Assembly: GCA_030278955.1 (NCBI GenBank)
Contig: JAOANR010000009.1
Span: 42,194,176 to 42,258,175, forward strand
Reading direction: 5' to 3'
Source of the DNA: Hygrophila difformis
Taxonomy: Eukaryota; Streptophyta; Magnoliopsida; Lamiales; Acanthaceae
Length of the DNA: 64,000 nucleotides
Made by a program: the position numbers and the translations under genes. A model generated the notes under the pieces. The model worked only from the letters and a program-made list of their open reading frames with translations, made no database searches and had not been told where the DNA came from. This document shows positions 31,301 through 42,500 of the stretch, piece by piece. Numbering within the stretch: position 1 is the stretch's first letter; each line of letters starts with the position of its first letter.

Positions 31301-31895
31301 GCAGGGATAGAGCAAAACAGATCAAAGACCTTCATCAAAATGTGCGAGAAAGCCTTCAAAAGGCGTCTGAAAATTACACTTGACTGGCCAACAAGGGCCG
31401 AAGAAACAACTTCTAAAACCCGGAGACTGGGTTTGGGATCACATGCGCAAAGAAAGGTTTCCAGCGCAACGACATGGAAAGCTCGCACCTCGCGGAACAG
31501 GGCCATTTCGAGTCCTTGAGAAAATTAATGATATTGCATATAGGATTGAACAGCCTGATGAGTATAACATTAATCCGACTTTTAATGTTGCAGATCTATC
31601 CTTATACGAGCGAGACGAGGAGCTTGAATCTGATCGGTTGATGGATCAACCTCCCCAAGGGGGTGGGGATGGCGTAGCCGTCGGAACAAACGAACTGATA
31701 ATTCCCACTTATCCGGATGGGCCGGTATCCAGCCAACAGATCAAACGATTCACTAATTCCGTTTATCGTTTTCTTTTGCAGGAAACAGAGAAACCCGAAC
31801 CTAAAGGAGCCCAAAGGATGTTGTTGCTGATCCAGCTTGAAGAATACCGGAATGAACCAGGACCCATCACTCTGGGTCCCACCTCCTCGAACTGA
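28372..31895 (+). pseudogene. gypsy pol: protease, RT, RNase H, integrase, with tail in the LTR
   Basis: Protease is seen as VIVDNGSCTNF (about 28448) and CHVLLGRPW (about 28660). RT covers about 29180-29900, with FVPKKNG, the LPKS-type region replaced by DLKSGYHQI, and the active site YFDD at 29597-29608. RNase H includes [12 protein letters not shown] (about 30146-30183). Integrase runs from a degenerate zinc-binding part near 30580 through [17 protein letters not shown] (about 30970) and SYHPQTDGQTEAV (about 31050). A C-terminal PTFNVADLS segment follows (about 31576). Stops at 29177, 29546, 29676, 30033, 30352, 31018 and 31381 show it is dead. The last frame crosses into the 3' LTR (from 31670) and ends at 31895. 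Confidence 0.9.
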
Positions 31896-32955
31896 AATCG
31901 GAAGAAGGATGACCTCCAGATGCAAATACAGATCAAATTAGCATGAAGAGGTCAAAAAGGAGGGCCCCACCATTATTGTCACCGTCGCATGAAAATTTGC
32001 CGGAGCTCTGGCGAGGTTGCCGGAATCTAACCGGAATCTGGTCGGAAGTTCGCCGTAAAAGTCGCCGGTCAACGGAGGTCAGCGATGGCACAGTGCAGTG
32101 GACCCCAGCTAATTCAGTCCAGAATTCTTCAAGACCAGGGCCCTCGTCGCCAGTCCCGGACCCCCGTCGCAAGACAAGTTCCCACGACGCTAGACGAGGC
32201 TTATGACGTGAACCTCGGCTTACGACGTGTGACCCACGACACTAAGCTCTCCCCCTTCGCAAGCCTCTGCCTCACGATGGGTTCTTTGCCTTACGACATG
32301 GAACCTACAACGCTAGACCACATTCACGTCGCTAGACCAGTTAACGTCGTAGCTCCAGCCTTGCGACATGTGCCTCCGGACCAGTCAGCTCATGCATCGC
32401 CAACCATCCTTACGACGTGAACCCGCGCAACGACGCGAGACAGGCTCACGACGTAGTATAGGCTAGCATCGTACAGTATCAATTTTTATTCCTTTTTCAT
32501 TTTCGACTGTTGAGAACACTAGTAGGGTTGTTTAGTTGCTTTCCTGAGCTTGTTTAATGGTTTCCCTATATATTTGGGAACCGTAACATTTGTAACTCAT
32601 TTTGATAATTTGAAATACATTATCTCTTTTATCAAAGTCATTTTTTCTCTCCAAGAACAACACTTTTTCTTGGCAATATATTGTGAATCCTTCCTTCATT
32701 GAAACCTCACACCATTGTTGTTTCAAACCGACTTCGATGGAATCACGGGTGATGCACTTGGAAGGGGTCCTTTCAGTTAGTTAGGTCTAATCCCATAGGT
32801 GAATCCGGGTCACCTTCACCCTAGATTTGGCTATCCTTTTCGTTTTATTCTTGTTTTTCATCATCCATTTTCACCCTCTCGGGTTACACCTCCATTTTCA
32901 TTTTTGAATCCGTATATTGCAATATCGTTCGAGATTCGGTCATTGGGCTACGACA
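31670..32955 (+). repeat. 3' LTR of the gypsy element
   Basis: 1286 bp, TGGCGTAGCC to GGGCTACGACA, the more complete of the two LTRs. Its first 226 bp are the end of the pol reading frame. Confidence 0.9.
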
Positions 32956-32960
32956 AATAG

Positions 32961-33804
32961 CTACAGGTCACAGTTCCTCTTTTATCAGATGTGTTCTTGT
33001 CACCATTAGCCTTATCAGTGATAGCCAAAGCGAATCCACTATTTACTTCTATTGAACCAGCAGAAATACCAGTGCTCTTTTGAGTTTCTATGCTACAAAC
33101 CATACCATGATCCTTACTTGGGGAAGGTAGCGGGTTCATGAGAAAGATTTGATTAGACACGTGAGAGTACTCGTCATTCAGTCCCATAAGAACGTGTATC
33201 ATAAGATCCTTTTGATCGGAGCGAGTCAGACACTTCAAGGTTTCAACATTGTCGGTAGGGTGAGGATTCAATGCCCTATAATCATTCCATAATAGCTTGT
33301 TACATACCAATTTCCTCGAGTTAAGTTCACTAGTTTCCTTTTCAGCATCAAAATCTTAGCACCATTCATTTGTCCATAACATTCTTCTGACTCAGTCCAT
33401 AGTTCACGCGCAGTAGTAGAATGAACAAATTGTCGAGATATGTTAGAATTAATCGAATTCCTTAACCAAGCAAGCACGAGACTATCAACTCTCTCCCATA
33501 TCTCATACAGCAGATCAGTAGTAGGAGGGGAAGGAAAACTACCAGTGATGAATTTCTCCTTCGCCTTGATGCGCAGAGTAGTTCGAGTAGCTATCTTACA
33601 TGAAGTCCAATTGGTACCGTCCAGCAACATTGGAGTAAGTTGAAGATGCGGTTGATCCACAGGAGAGAGAGCTAGCTCGTTACACAGAGTATTAATTGTA
33701 GGAGCCGGAGCAGCTCCAGCCGCCGCAGTAGCAGCGGCGGCAGCCGCAACAGCAGCTTCAACAGAGATACTTTCATCAGACAATCCATCGGAAGACATCT
33801 TCAA
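32961..33804 (-). pseudogene. copia gag of the decayed element
   Basis: Minus frame starting near 33804 with an acidic, Ala-rich N-terminus, then a copia gag domain (LLDGTNWTSCK, W..RVDSLVLAWL, ARELWTE) up to about 33300. A frameshift near 33290 is followed by CLTRSDQKDLMIHVLMGLNDEYSHV, the usual gag C-terminal part. It runs into a zinc-knuckle start at 32961, where the gypsy element is inserted; the rest of the knuckle is at 23945. Gag would form the particle. It is broken by at least one frameshift. Confidence 0.87.
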
Positions 33805-33906
33805 GATGAAGATCGGATGGAGTAGGCAAAGAGGAGAGGAAAAAATTGAAGGTAGGGTAAGGCGGTTATGTAAGGACCCAAAATCAGAAACGAAGCTCTG
33901 ATACCA

Positions 33907-34157
33907 TGTCGAGCTTAGAGAAGCAATATGTAAATAAGCACTGTTGTATTGAAATGAATGAATTGGTTAAAAATTACAGTGCAGAACCAATATATAAGTA
34001 AGAAGTGTAAACACGCTTATATCAAAGTAATAGCAATATAGTGGCAAAGTTTACTCTACCCCTAACTAGGCACAATGAGCAATCCAGGGATTGAGCTAGC
34101 TTGATCCAATTTCAGGCTTCAACACAGATTTGCCTTTGATGTCAATAACTCTTAACA
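33907..34157 (-). repeat. 5' LTR of the decayed copia element
   Basis: 251 bp, TGTCGAGCTTAG to CTTAACA, next to the complement of the tRNA-iMet PBS (33895-33906). Confidence 0.9.
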
Positions 34158-34830
34158 TCAAGTTCCTTCCTTTTCGTGAAGTTGCAAGTAACTGTCGTGT
34201 TAGAAAATGGTTTCAGTTAGAAATACTATGTAAGAAAAAGGAAAAGGATAAAGAGGAGAAAAATGATGGTAGCTAGTACTATGGAAACCTTTATCAACAG
34301 AGAAAAAGGAGTACAAAGGAACTTTTGATATGTTTGGGATTTGGGGTGGTGTAATTTGGTAAATACCATTTGAAATTGATTTTCCCAGAGAAGGGTTGTC
34401 AACATTAATGTATAAATTGTATAGTTAAGAACCATATAAAGAATGCTCCTGCTACAGGGTAGTATAGGGTATAGCTCCACCTCATAGGGAGAAAAAAAAA
34501 GCAAAAGAGATGGGAAACCCATTTTCCTAACCTGATTCTTGGTCTTCATTTAAACCAATATAAAGAAAAATAAAACATAAACATGAAGATAAAGTTAAGA
34601 TCAAAGAAAAATAGAAAAGCGCCACTTACACCTTGACAAATTTGTCAGATTTGTAGCCGAAACAGCACCCCCTTTTATTCCAAAAGCATATTTTAGTCTC
34701 TCTGTGGTAAATAAATAAAAGATGCCATTTTTGTTTCTTTTTCTGTAAATAAAAAATTTGAGCCTCAAAAGTGGAGTTTAACTTTTCCCTTTACTAGCTA
34801 AACCATTGTTCTGCTCTGTTCCACACCACC
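34158..34830. other. unique AT-rich sequence, no gene seen
   Basis: No convincing coding region or transposon end. It may be the promoter region of the weak gene candidate that follows. Confidence 0.35.
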
Positions 34831-35336
34831 TATAAAATCTCTATTCAGAACTGAAAGCATCACTAATTTTTGTGCATTGCAATCTGCTTCATCTATTTGC
34901 CTCTCCTCCATGAAACAAAAACAACCAGAATCATTTGTATTGTCTTGTTCGTTGCTCCCAGCAGCCCTGCAATTGATCGATATAATCCCCTCATCACAGA
35001 CTCACCAAAGATTGTCGAAACACCCCCAACCCCTATCACAACAGTAACAACAAGAAGACCAACAACAGAGGAATCCCTTTGAAGAAAGTATCAATGCAGA
35101 CCGAAGACCCTGGCCGGTGCAAGAACAGTAGTGCGATTTCCAGCTCCATGACTCTTGATGATGACACAATTCAAGAAATTATTACAGATGATGCTCCTAC
35201 TATGTCCCAGCCATGTGAGTTCATCTACCAGGTGAAGGGCCTTCTCTACAACTCGGATTTGTTTGATGAGGAAGATACTCCTAAATCCGATGATCATCCA
35301 GACCAGGTTTCTTTACATTCTTTAATGAATCTTTAA
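34831..35336 (+). other. possible first exon of an unrecognised gene
   Basis: A good TATA box (TATAAAAT at 34831) is followed 79 nt later by an ATG (34910) in a C-rich leader-like context. That ATG opens only a 45-codon frame. A second frame from 35079 encodes about 72 residues with an acidic, Ser/Asp-rich sequence (TLDDDTIQEIITDD, DLFDEEDTPKSDD) and then meets CAG/GTTTCTTT at about 35307, a possible 5' splice site. GC content is higher than in the flanks. I do not recognise the product. It could be a real short gene, a gene fragment, or chance. Confidence 0.25.
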
Positions 35337-38300
35337 ACAGCATATGCTTATCAAAGAACAATATATTATGAAAATCAAATACTATGTACAGGTGGTGGTT
35401 GTGAGAGTATCATTACATTATAGAGGTTGTGATTTGTGAAAGGAAATTGAGGAAACATCTTTATAAGATGGAAGGTATTACAGTGACAAACACATTAACA
35501 TGTATACATCAATCCATATTCCAATCCCTATTAATTTAGGGTAAATTGTGGGATGAATAATTTGATTTAGTCTGGTGTGTGGGCCCATGAGTGACAACAT
35601 TCAGCATAGATTTTGCAGCAAAGAAGGTGACTGTGAGTGGGAAATTGATACCGTTGGGTGTTCTATCATGCATATCAAATGTGAAGAATGCACAGCTATG
35701 GTCTCTCAAAAAGCATGACTATGCAACTCTAATTCAACTATATTTCATGATTCGTTAATCCAGAACAATTGATCGTATTTAGATACTCCAGTGAAAATAA
35801 TTTATTGACATCATCTATAGTTTCATCCTCTTGACAAATATAATTAGAACTGATATATATACATTTTTATTTGCAGATATATGTTCCATGATGTAATTAT
35901 TGATCGTATCAATAATCTCATTGGTAGAAATTAGTATACCATTATCTTTAAAAATATCTAAATTTGAAGTAGTCAGTTTATATTTGTATAAGTACTATCA
36001 ATAATTGCCGTTGTAGGATCTCCCATAGAGTTCGAAAAATTATCATATAGAAATGTCACATCTAATTGTATATCTCCAAGATCAATACCAACTTTACCAA
36101 TTACCATCACCTACATGAAGTATTCAATGTGCAAATTTCAACCATATATAATTTTTATTGTAAACAACAATTCTTATATTAGTATTTTGAGTTAATCTGT
36201 CTTAATTACATATTAATACTTCGTCCACTCTTTCTAGTGACACGAGATATTGCATCATCTCACTGACATGTTAAAAACCGATTTATGAAGATAGAGTCCA
36301 ACCTTCTTTAAAAATTGACATTGACTTTTTTTTAATAGTCATAATAAAACAAAATGCGAGTGTGAATTTTTCTTCTGAAATTGAATGAGGAATTCGGTTA
36401 ATTCAGACGGGCTCATAATCATTTTACCATTCAAGAATTTTTCATCCCAAATAATGAGCTTTATTTTAATGAGAATAGAGGTTAAATAATTTCCTGGGAT
36501 AAGTTTTTGCAGTTAGAATTCTCGTCACAATCTAGTGAAATACCAAATCTAGAATGTGCAGTCTTACCTCTTGGAAGGAGTAGAGGTGCTATTCCACTGG
36601 ATGCTACATTCAGCACAATATCACTTCTCCCATGAATGACTAAACATAATATTTTCTAGACAAATTATCGATAAATGTCTTGTCAGTTCCACCAGGCAAG
36701 GAAAGAGGAATCAATCCCCATCATTATCAACTACATGCATTATTTTATTATAAATATATTTCTACTCATCAATCAACAAAGGTAATAGCTTAGTATGATC
36801 CGCCTTCATTTCTCCCTTATTATAATATATCTCTTCTAGTATAAATAGATTATCCATTTCAGACGTTAAAAGCTTCATTCAATATTGGCATTCCAAAGAA
36901 TTTTTAAATTTATAGAATTTGCAGCAATTAGTCTTTCAATTTCTAACAAAGTTAGATTTATATTTGTTCTTCCGTTAATTATAAATCTGTTAAAATATAG
37001 ATAAATGAATTACTTCCTCCATTTTTTTTAGGTGTTACACTTTCATTTTTTGGGTGTTTGGAAATAAGTGTTACGTTATTATATTTGGAATGTTTTGAAG
37101 GTTAATAATTTTACTAATTATACTTAAATTATTAACTTTTTTGTTCTTAGTTAATGAAACTCAAAAGAAATAAAATCAAATGTGACTCATCTTATTTTAT
37201 TTATTTAATTATTGTAATTCTTAAACTAAATCAATTTCGCTTGAGTTCAGGTTAATGTCACCGCATTATTAGGTATTTTTGTTCCAATATTACCTTAAGT
37301 TATTGTCACCGCAACTCAATGTAATTCCATAGACCCCAGTGATCTCTTAACTTTCGTGATTTAAGCTGAATGCTTGAATCTGAAAAAACCAAACTTGTAG
37401 CCGTTCTCCGGCCATTTTCGAGTGGGAAAATACCAGTCCCTCACTCTAGCGATTCTATCAATCTCGTGAAACACCTCCTTGCCAACGACGTCAACTGGGA
37501 TGTTTCCGATGAAAAAATCGAACAGAACGGACCGCACCTAATTAAAGCCACCATTCTTTGAGAATCTTCCCATAGATACATTGCTTCCTCCAGACGTTTT
37601 GTTTTCCCATTGAAGTTCTCGATCTTGCCTTGTTACCACCACGTCCGCCGACCCCCGAGAACCACTTCTCTCCGCTGTGCTCCTCGCCATTTGTTGTTAA
37701 TTAGATTAGACATCCACATTATTTCGACTCTGGCCAACAACGAAAATTAAACATTTTGAATATGAAATTTTTTTTATATTGTATATAAATCTTGTCATGC
37801 TTTAATTTTTTTTATTTTTATTTTATAAAGTAAGTTAATCATGTTTGGACACAAGGATTCATTTACCAACAAATTAATTGCAGACATGCACATTTATTTT
37901 TCCTATTGGAGAGCTGTTCCAGTAATAGCACACCATAGACGCAACATATGATTCGGGGAAACCATGTTTTGGGGTGTGTATGCTGATAACCATATTTTGT
38001 AAATGATTTATAATGCTCTAATATAATTTTGATTCCTCTAATATTAATATGAATGCTTGATTCCTATTAACCAATTCTGCCTGTGCACAAGACATATAGT
38101 TCAACGATACGTGATCTCTATGCCTTTGTGTGGTGGTAATATACACGGTTACCTAAATATTCCGCTGCTTTGTACGGACTGTGAAAATGTAGTATTACAC
38201 AAACACTGACAATGAATCGCCATGCAGATCTAAGATTGTGGTCACAATTGTGGTTGATCAAGGTTTGTATTGGAATAGCAATCATGAAGATCCATAAGCG

Positions 38301-38560
38301 CAGTTTGAGACAATAATTGAATTTATTTGGAACTTTTGTCCACTGTAGCTCTAAAGTTCTCACCACGATGGGAGTTGAGACTGCATTTTTTGTTGTGGTT
38401 GGGATAGTTTGACCCTATTATACTGTTGGTTTGGGATTATATAGCTAAAATAGGTTGTTTAACTATCCTGATAGTATTATACTGACCAACCTACTTTAGG
38501 TGTGATAAGTTGATAGGAATTATCATATTTTGGTATGTCATAGGGATGTGACCAAAACTG
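35337..38560. other. AT-rich intergenic DNA, no supported gene
   Basis: About 3.2 kb with many stops in all frames. A 63-codon frame at 37370-37561 lies in a locally GC-richer patch (37340-37690), but it matches nothing I recognise and has no sign of a promoter. Around 37012 there is a TTACTTCCTCCATT sequence like one Stowaway end, without a partner. Confidence 0.4.
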
Positions 38561-38995
38561 TGTTGGGAAGAACACGTATTAGCAGCGGAACTCTTTCCCA
38601 AGTGTGTGTGCAAGTATTGGATATCCTCACTATAATAGTGACACTCTCTCTCAAGGATAAGGAAAACTCTCAAAGATGAAGAAAGCTCTTCAAAGGAATA
38701 AAGAACTTTTATTGATCACTCAACACTTACAACTCTTGAAGTAGTGTGGTAGTGCTTGTGCTCTTGTGTCGTGTTGTGGTTGGTTGTTGGTTGTTAAATG
38801 ACCACACCACCTCTATTTATACTAGCCTACGGAACATTCTAGAACACTTCTTTACTAATCTAGAATCCTTTAGAAATGTGGACTAATGTGGAATGATTTA
38901 GATCTATCTAGAACCTTAGAGATACTAAGGTGATAATTCAAGCATATTCAAGATTGTTGTAGATAATTCTAGAACTTGTAGGAGGGACCACAACA
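38561..38995 (-). repeat. 3' LTR of the young copia element
   Basis: 435 bp, TGTTGGGAAGAACACG to CCACAACA. Confidence 0.95.
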
Positions 38996-39011
38996 ATCTC
39001 CCCCTTCCCGA

Positions 39012-39549
39012 CTAATCTGGAATATCTGCAACTCCAGCGCCTCTGCAACAATCTTCGAATTTCTTCATAGGTATCACTTTGGTCATCATATCTGACCAGT
39101 TGTCATCCGTATGCACTTTTTCGAGTTGAAGTCGCTTTTCTTCCAAAGCATCTCGTATCCAATGATATCGAACATCAATGTGTTTTGATCGGGAGTGGTA
39201 GGTTGGATTCTTCGCCAAGTATATCGCACTTTGATTGTCACAGAGTAGCGTCGGACTTTCCTGAATCCAACCTAGCTCAGTGAGTAATCCCTTTATCCAT
39301 ATCATTTCCTTGCCTGCTTCTGTAGTCGCTATGTACTCAGCTTCTGTTGTTGATAGCGCCACACATTTCTGCAGTCTCGATTGCCATGATACAGCTCCCC
39401 TGCAAAGGTAATTAGATATCTTGATGTTGATTTTCTTGAATCAACGTCTCCTGCCATGTCTGCATCTGTATACCCTTCTAACACTGGTTTTCCTTTGCCA
39501 AAGCATATAGATCTTTTGGCCGTTCCCCGTAGATATCTAAATATCCATT
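39012..39549 (-). pseudogene. copia RNase H end, separated by two frameshifts
   Basis: Minus strand continuation of the copia polyprotein. After the long frame ends at about 39550, the frame needed for RNase H (VKWIFRYLRGT, YTDADMAGD) is reached by restoring one G in a G-run near 39555. A second missing G near 39400 leads into [18 protein letters not shown] and CDNQSAI (39362-39012). Residues TEAEY and D of the RNase H active site are present. Both lesions sit in runs of G, so sequencing or assembly error is possible. Confidence 0.9.
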
Positions 39550-42500
39550 TTACAGTTCCCAGTGTTCTTTCCCAGGATTGGATAAGAATCGACTTACCAT
39601 GCCAACAGCGAAGGCGATATCAGGTCTAGTGCAGACCATGGCATACATGAGGCTTCCGACCGCCGATGAATATGGGAACTTCTCCATTTCTTCTTTTTCC
39701 TTCTCACTTGTTGGACATTGTTTCTTAGTTAGCTTGAAGTGTCCTCCAAGTGGAACGCCCACCGGCTTGGCTTTATCCATATTGAATCTTTCAAGAACTT
39801 TCTCAATATATCTTTCTTGAGATAGCCATAGTAGTCTCTTGGAACGATCTCGAGTGATCTTCATCCCAAGGATTTGTTTTGCCGGTCCCAAGTCTTTCAT
39901 GGAGAATGATCTGCTCAAAGCCTTCTTCAGTGTCTCGATCTTCTTTTCGTCATGACCAACAATTAACATATCATCCACATAGAGTAAGAGGATGATAAAT
40001 TCTCCATTAGGATATCTTTTGATGAAGACGCAGTGATCCGAGCGAGTCTTCTGGAATTGATGTTGGGCCATGAAGGAGTCGAATTTCTTATACCATTGTC
40101 TCGGAGCTTGCTTTAGACCATAGAGGCTCTTCTTGAGACGACATACTAAGTGTTCTTTCCCCGGCTCCATGAATCCTTCGGGTTGCTCCATATATATCTC
40201 TTCTTCTAAATCTCCATGCAAAAATGCCGTCTTGACATCTAGCTGCTCAATCTCTAGGTCTAGGCATGCGGCAAGCCCAAGAACTACCCGGATAGATTGC
40301 ATCTTTATGACGGGGGAGAATATTTCTTCAAAATCTATCCCTTTCTTCTGGCCACATCCTTTGACGACGATTCTGGCTTTGTATCTTGGTCTTGTGCCTC
40401 CATCTTCCATCTTCAATTTGTATACCCATTTCTTTTTCAATGCTCGTCTCCCTTTTGGTAACTCCACTAAGTCATAGGTGTGGTTCTCATGCAACGATTG
40501 CATTTCCTCATGCATGGCCTTCAACCATTCTTCCTTGTGTTGATCTTCCATAGCCTTTTTATAGTTTTGTGGCTCCCCCTCACTCGTGAATATCACATAC
40601 TCATCTGGCGGGTATCTAGTGGAGTGTTTTCTCTCACGAGTGGATCTACGTAACTGAGGTTGTAGAGTCTCACCTTCTTCTTGTGATGATTCTGTGTCGC
40701 CTGACTCAGAAGAAACATCTTCGTTACTTATGTCATTCGAGGTAGGTATTTCGGCATCAGCATCCTCGGCTGCTTGTTCACCTTGGTCATTATGCTCCAC
40801 TGTTGGTGTATCAGGAGAGGCACGACATCGAACCATCAACTTCTTCTCATTACGAAAATCTTCGATAGTCTGATCTTCGAAGAATATGACATCTCTACTC
40901 CTGACGATCCTCTTGGCTGTTGGATCCCAAAGCCGGTAACCAAACTCATTATGTGGTGTACCGAGATAGATGCACTCCTTCGTCTTTGAGTCAAGCTTAG
41001 CGCGTTCATCTTTGGGAACATGAACGAACGCTCGGCAACCGAACACTTTGAAACGGTTATACGAGACTCTTTTTCCCGTCCAGACTTCTTCTGGGATATC
41101 TCCATCCAAAGGTACAGATGGGGAGTAATTGATGATGCTGACGGCAGTTGCCACTGCTTCTCCCCAGAAGGACTTAGGGAGCTTAGCGTGAGAAAGCATG
41201 CACCGAACTCTTTCTGTGATGGTGCGATTCATTCTTTCAGCAACACCGTTTAGTTGAGGTGTCTTCGGTGGAGTCTTCTCGAGCTTGATTCCATGTGACC
41301 TGTAATATGCATCGAACGGGCCACGATATTCACCGCCATTATCAGCTCGGACGCACTTCAGCTTCAACCCTGTCTCTCGCTCTACCCTTGCATGAAACTC
41401 CTTGAAGACGTCTATGACTTGATCTTTTGTCTTTAATAGATATGCAAAAACCTTCCGAGAGTGGTCATCGATGAAGGTAACAAAGTACAATGCACTACCC
41501 ATGGATTTCTCCGTCATCGAGCAAACATCAGTGTGCACCAAGTCAAGAATATGCTTTCTCCTATGAGGCTGATTACTTCTTGAAAATGTGACTCGATGTT
41601 GCTTGCCAACCAAACAGTGAGTGCAGGGGTCTAGTGTTTTACCTTTCATGTCGGCAAGATCCTCCTTTCGGGCAAGGATTTGCAGCCCTTTCTCGCTCAT
41701 ATGCCCAAGTCTCTTGTGCCACAGCTCCAGACACGGCCTATCTTGAGCGACATTGGTTTCTCCCATGCATAGCTTGGCCTGGGTGATGTATAACGTCCCA
41801 TCTTTTATTCCTTTGGCAACGATGATGTTGTTCCTCGAAAGCTTCCATCTTCCGGCTCCAAGTTGATTTATGTATCCAACATCATCGAGTTTACCGGCTG
41901 AGATGAGGTTGAGTCGCATATCTGGAACATGCCTGACATCCTTTAACACCAGCTCCCATCCAGTGTTAGTTAGCAAAGTGATGTTTCCTATCCCCACGAT
42001 TTTGCTTGACACATGATTCCCCATTTTCACAGTGCCAAAATTACCACTTTTATATGTTGAGAAGAACTCTCTATGTGGGGTTACGTGGCATGACGCACCT
42101 GAGTCGATTATCCACGTACTGTCGTCACAGGCAATGTTCAAGTAGTTTTCTTCTCTAATGAGGAAGATGTCTTCTTTATTCTCCGTGGCTATCGCCGCCG
42201 TACTCTTCTCTTCATGTTTCTTTGGCTCTATCAAGTCCTGCTTGACAACCCCGTTCCTCTGGTCTCGTTTGAGATTCCGGCATTCTGATTTCTTATGCCC
42301 GACCTTACCACAATAGTAGCAAGTGACCCTCGTGCGTGACTTGGAATGCCCTCGGGATTTGTCGCGGCTTCGATTGATGCTTCTTCCACGGATCTCATTT
42401 CTTCCTCGGTTCTCCATAACATTGGCCCCGTAGTGTGCAGAGTCTCCTCGCTCCTTCCTTCGGGCTTCTTCATTGAGCAGGCTATCAGCAACTATATCCA

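Larger units (their letters stand above)
23946..32955 (+). mobile_element. Ty3/gypsy element with degenerate gag-pol, nested in copia
   Basis: LTRs 23946-25060 and 31670-32955 are flanked by a perfect AATAG duplication (23941-23945 and 32956-32960). A degenerate PBS (TGGCATCAAAGCC, two differences from the tRNA-iMet site) is at 25068-25080, and a PPT (AAGGGGGTGGGGA) precedes the right LTR. The left LTR lacks about 170 bp present in the right one. Gag, protease, RT, RNase H and integrase are all recognisable in order but broken by many stops. The insertion split the copia zinc knuckle. Confidence 0.93.
7478..34157 (-). mobile_element. decayed Ty1/copia element, host to three nested insertions
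   Basis: Two related LTRs (7478-7742 and 33907-34157) bound a minus-strand copia element. Next to the right LTR is the complement of TGGTATCAGAGC (33895-33906), the tRNA-iMet PBS; next to the left LTR is a pyrimidine-rich TCCCCCC run, the complement of the PPT. Flanks GCAAG and TCAAG match at four of five bases. Coding order on the minus strand is gag, zinc knuckles, protease, integrase, RT, RNase H. Removing the three insertions and one copy of each target duplication leaves 5022 bp, a normal copia length, and the frame reads through at least two of the junctions. The RT has YVDG where YVDD is expected, and there are many stops and frameshifts, so the element is dead. Confidence 0.9.

Noticed and set aside
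7478..34157. Two separate copia elements instead of one
   Set aside because: Domains are collinear without duplication, the three insertions have perfect target duplications, the remainder is 5022 bp, and the frame continues across the joints.
37012..37080. Stowaway-like end TTACTTCCTCCATT
   Set aside because: No matching inverted end within 500 bp and no second TA border found.
37370..37561. 63-codon ORF in a GC-richer patch
   Set aside because: No recognised motif, no promoter or splice signals; a chance frame cannot be excluded.
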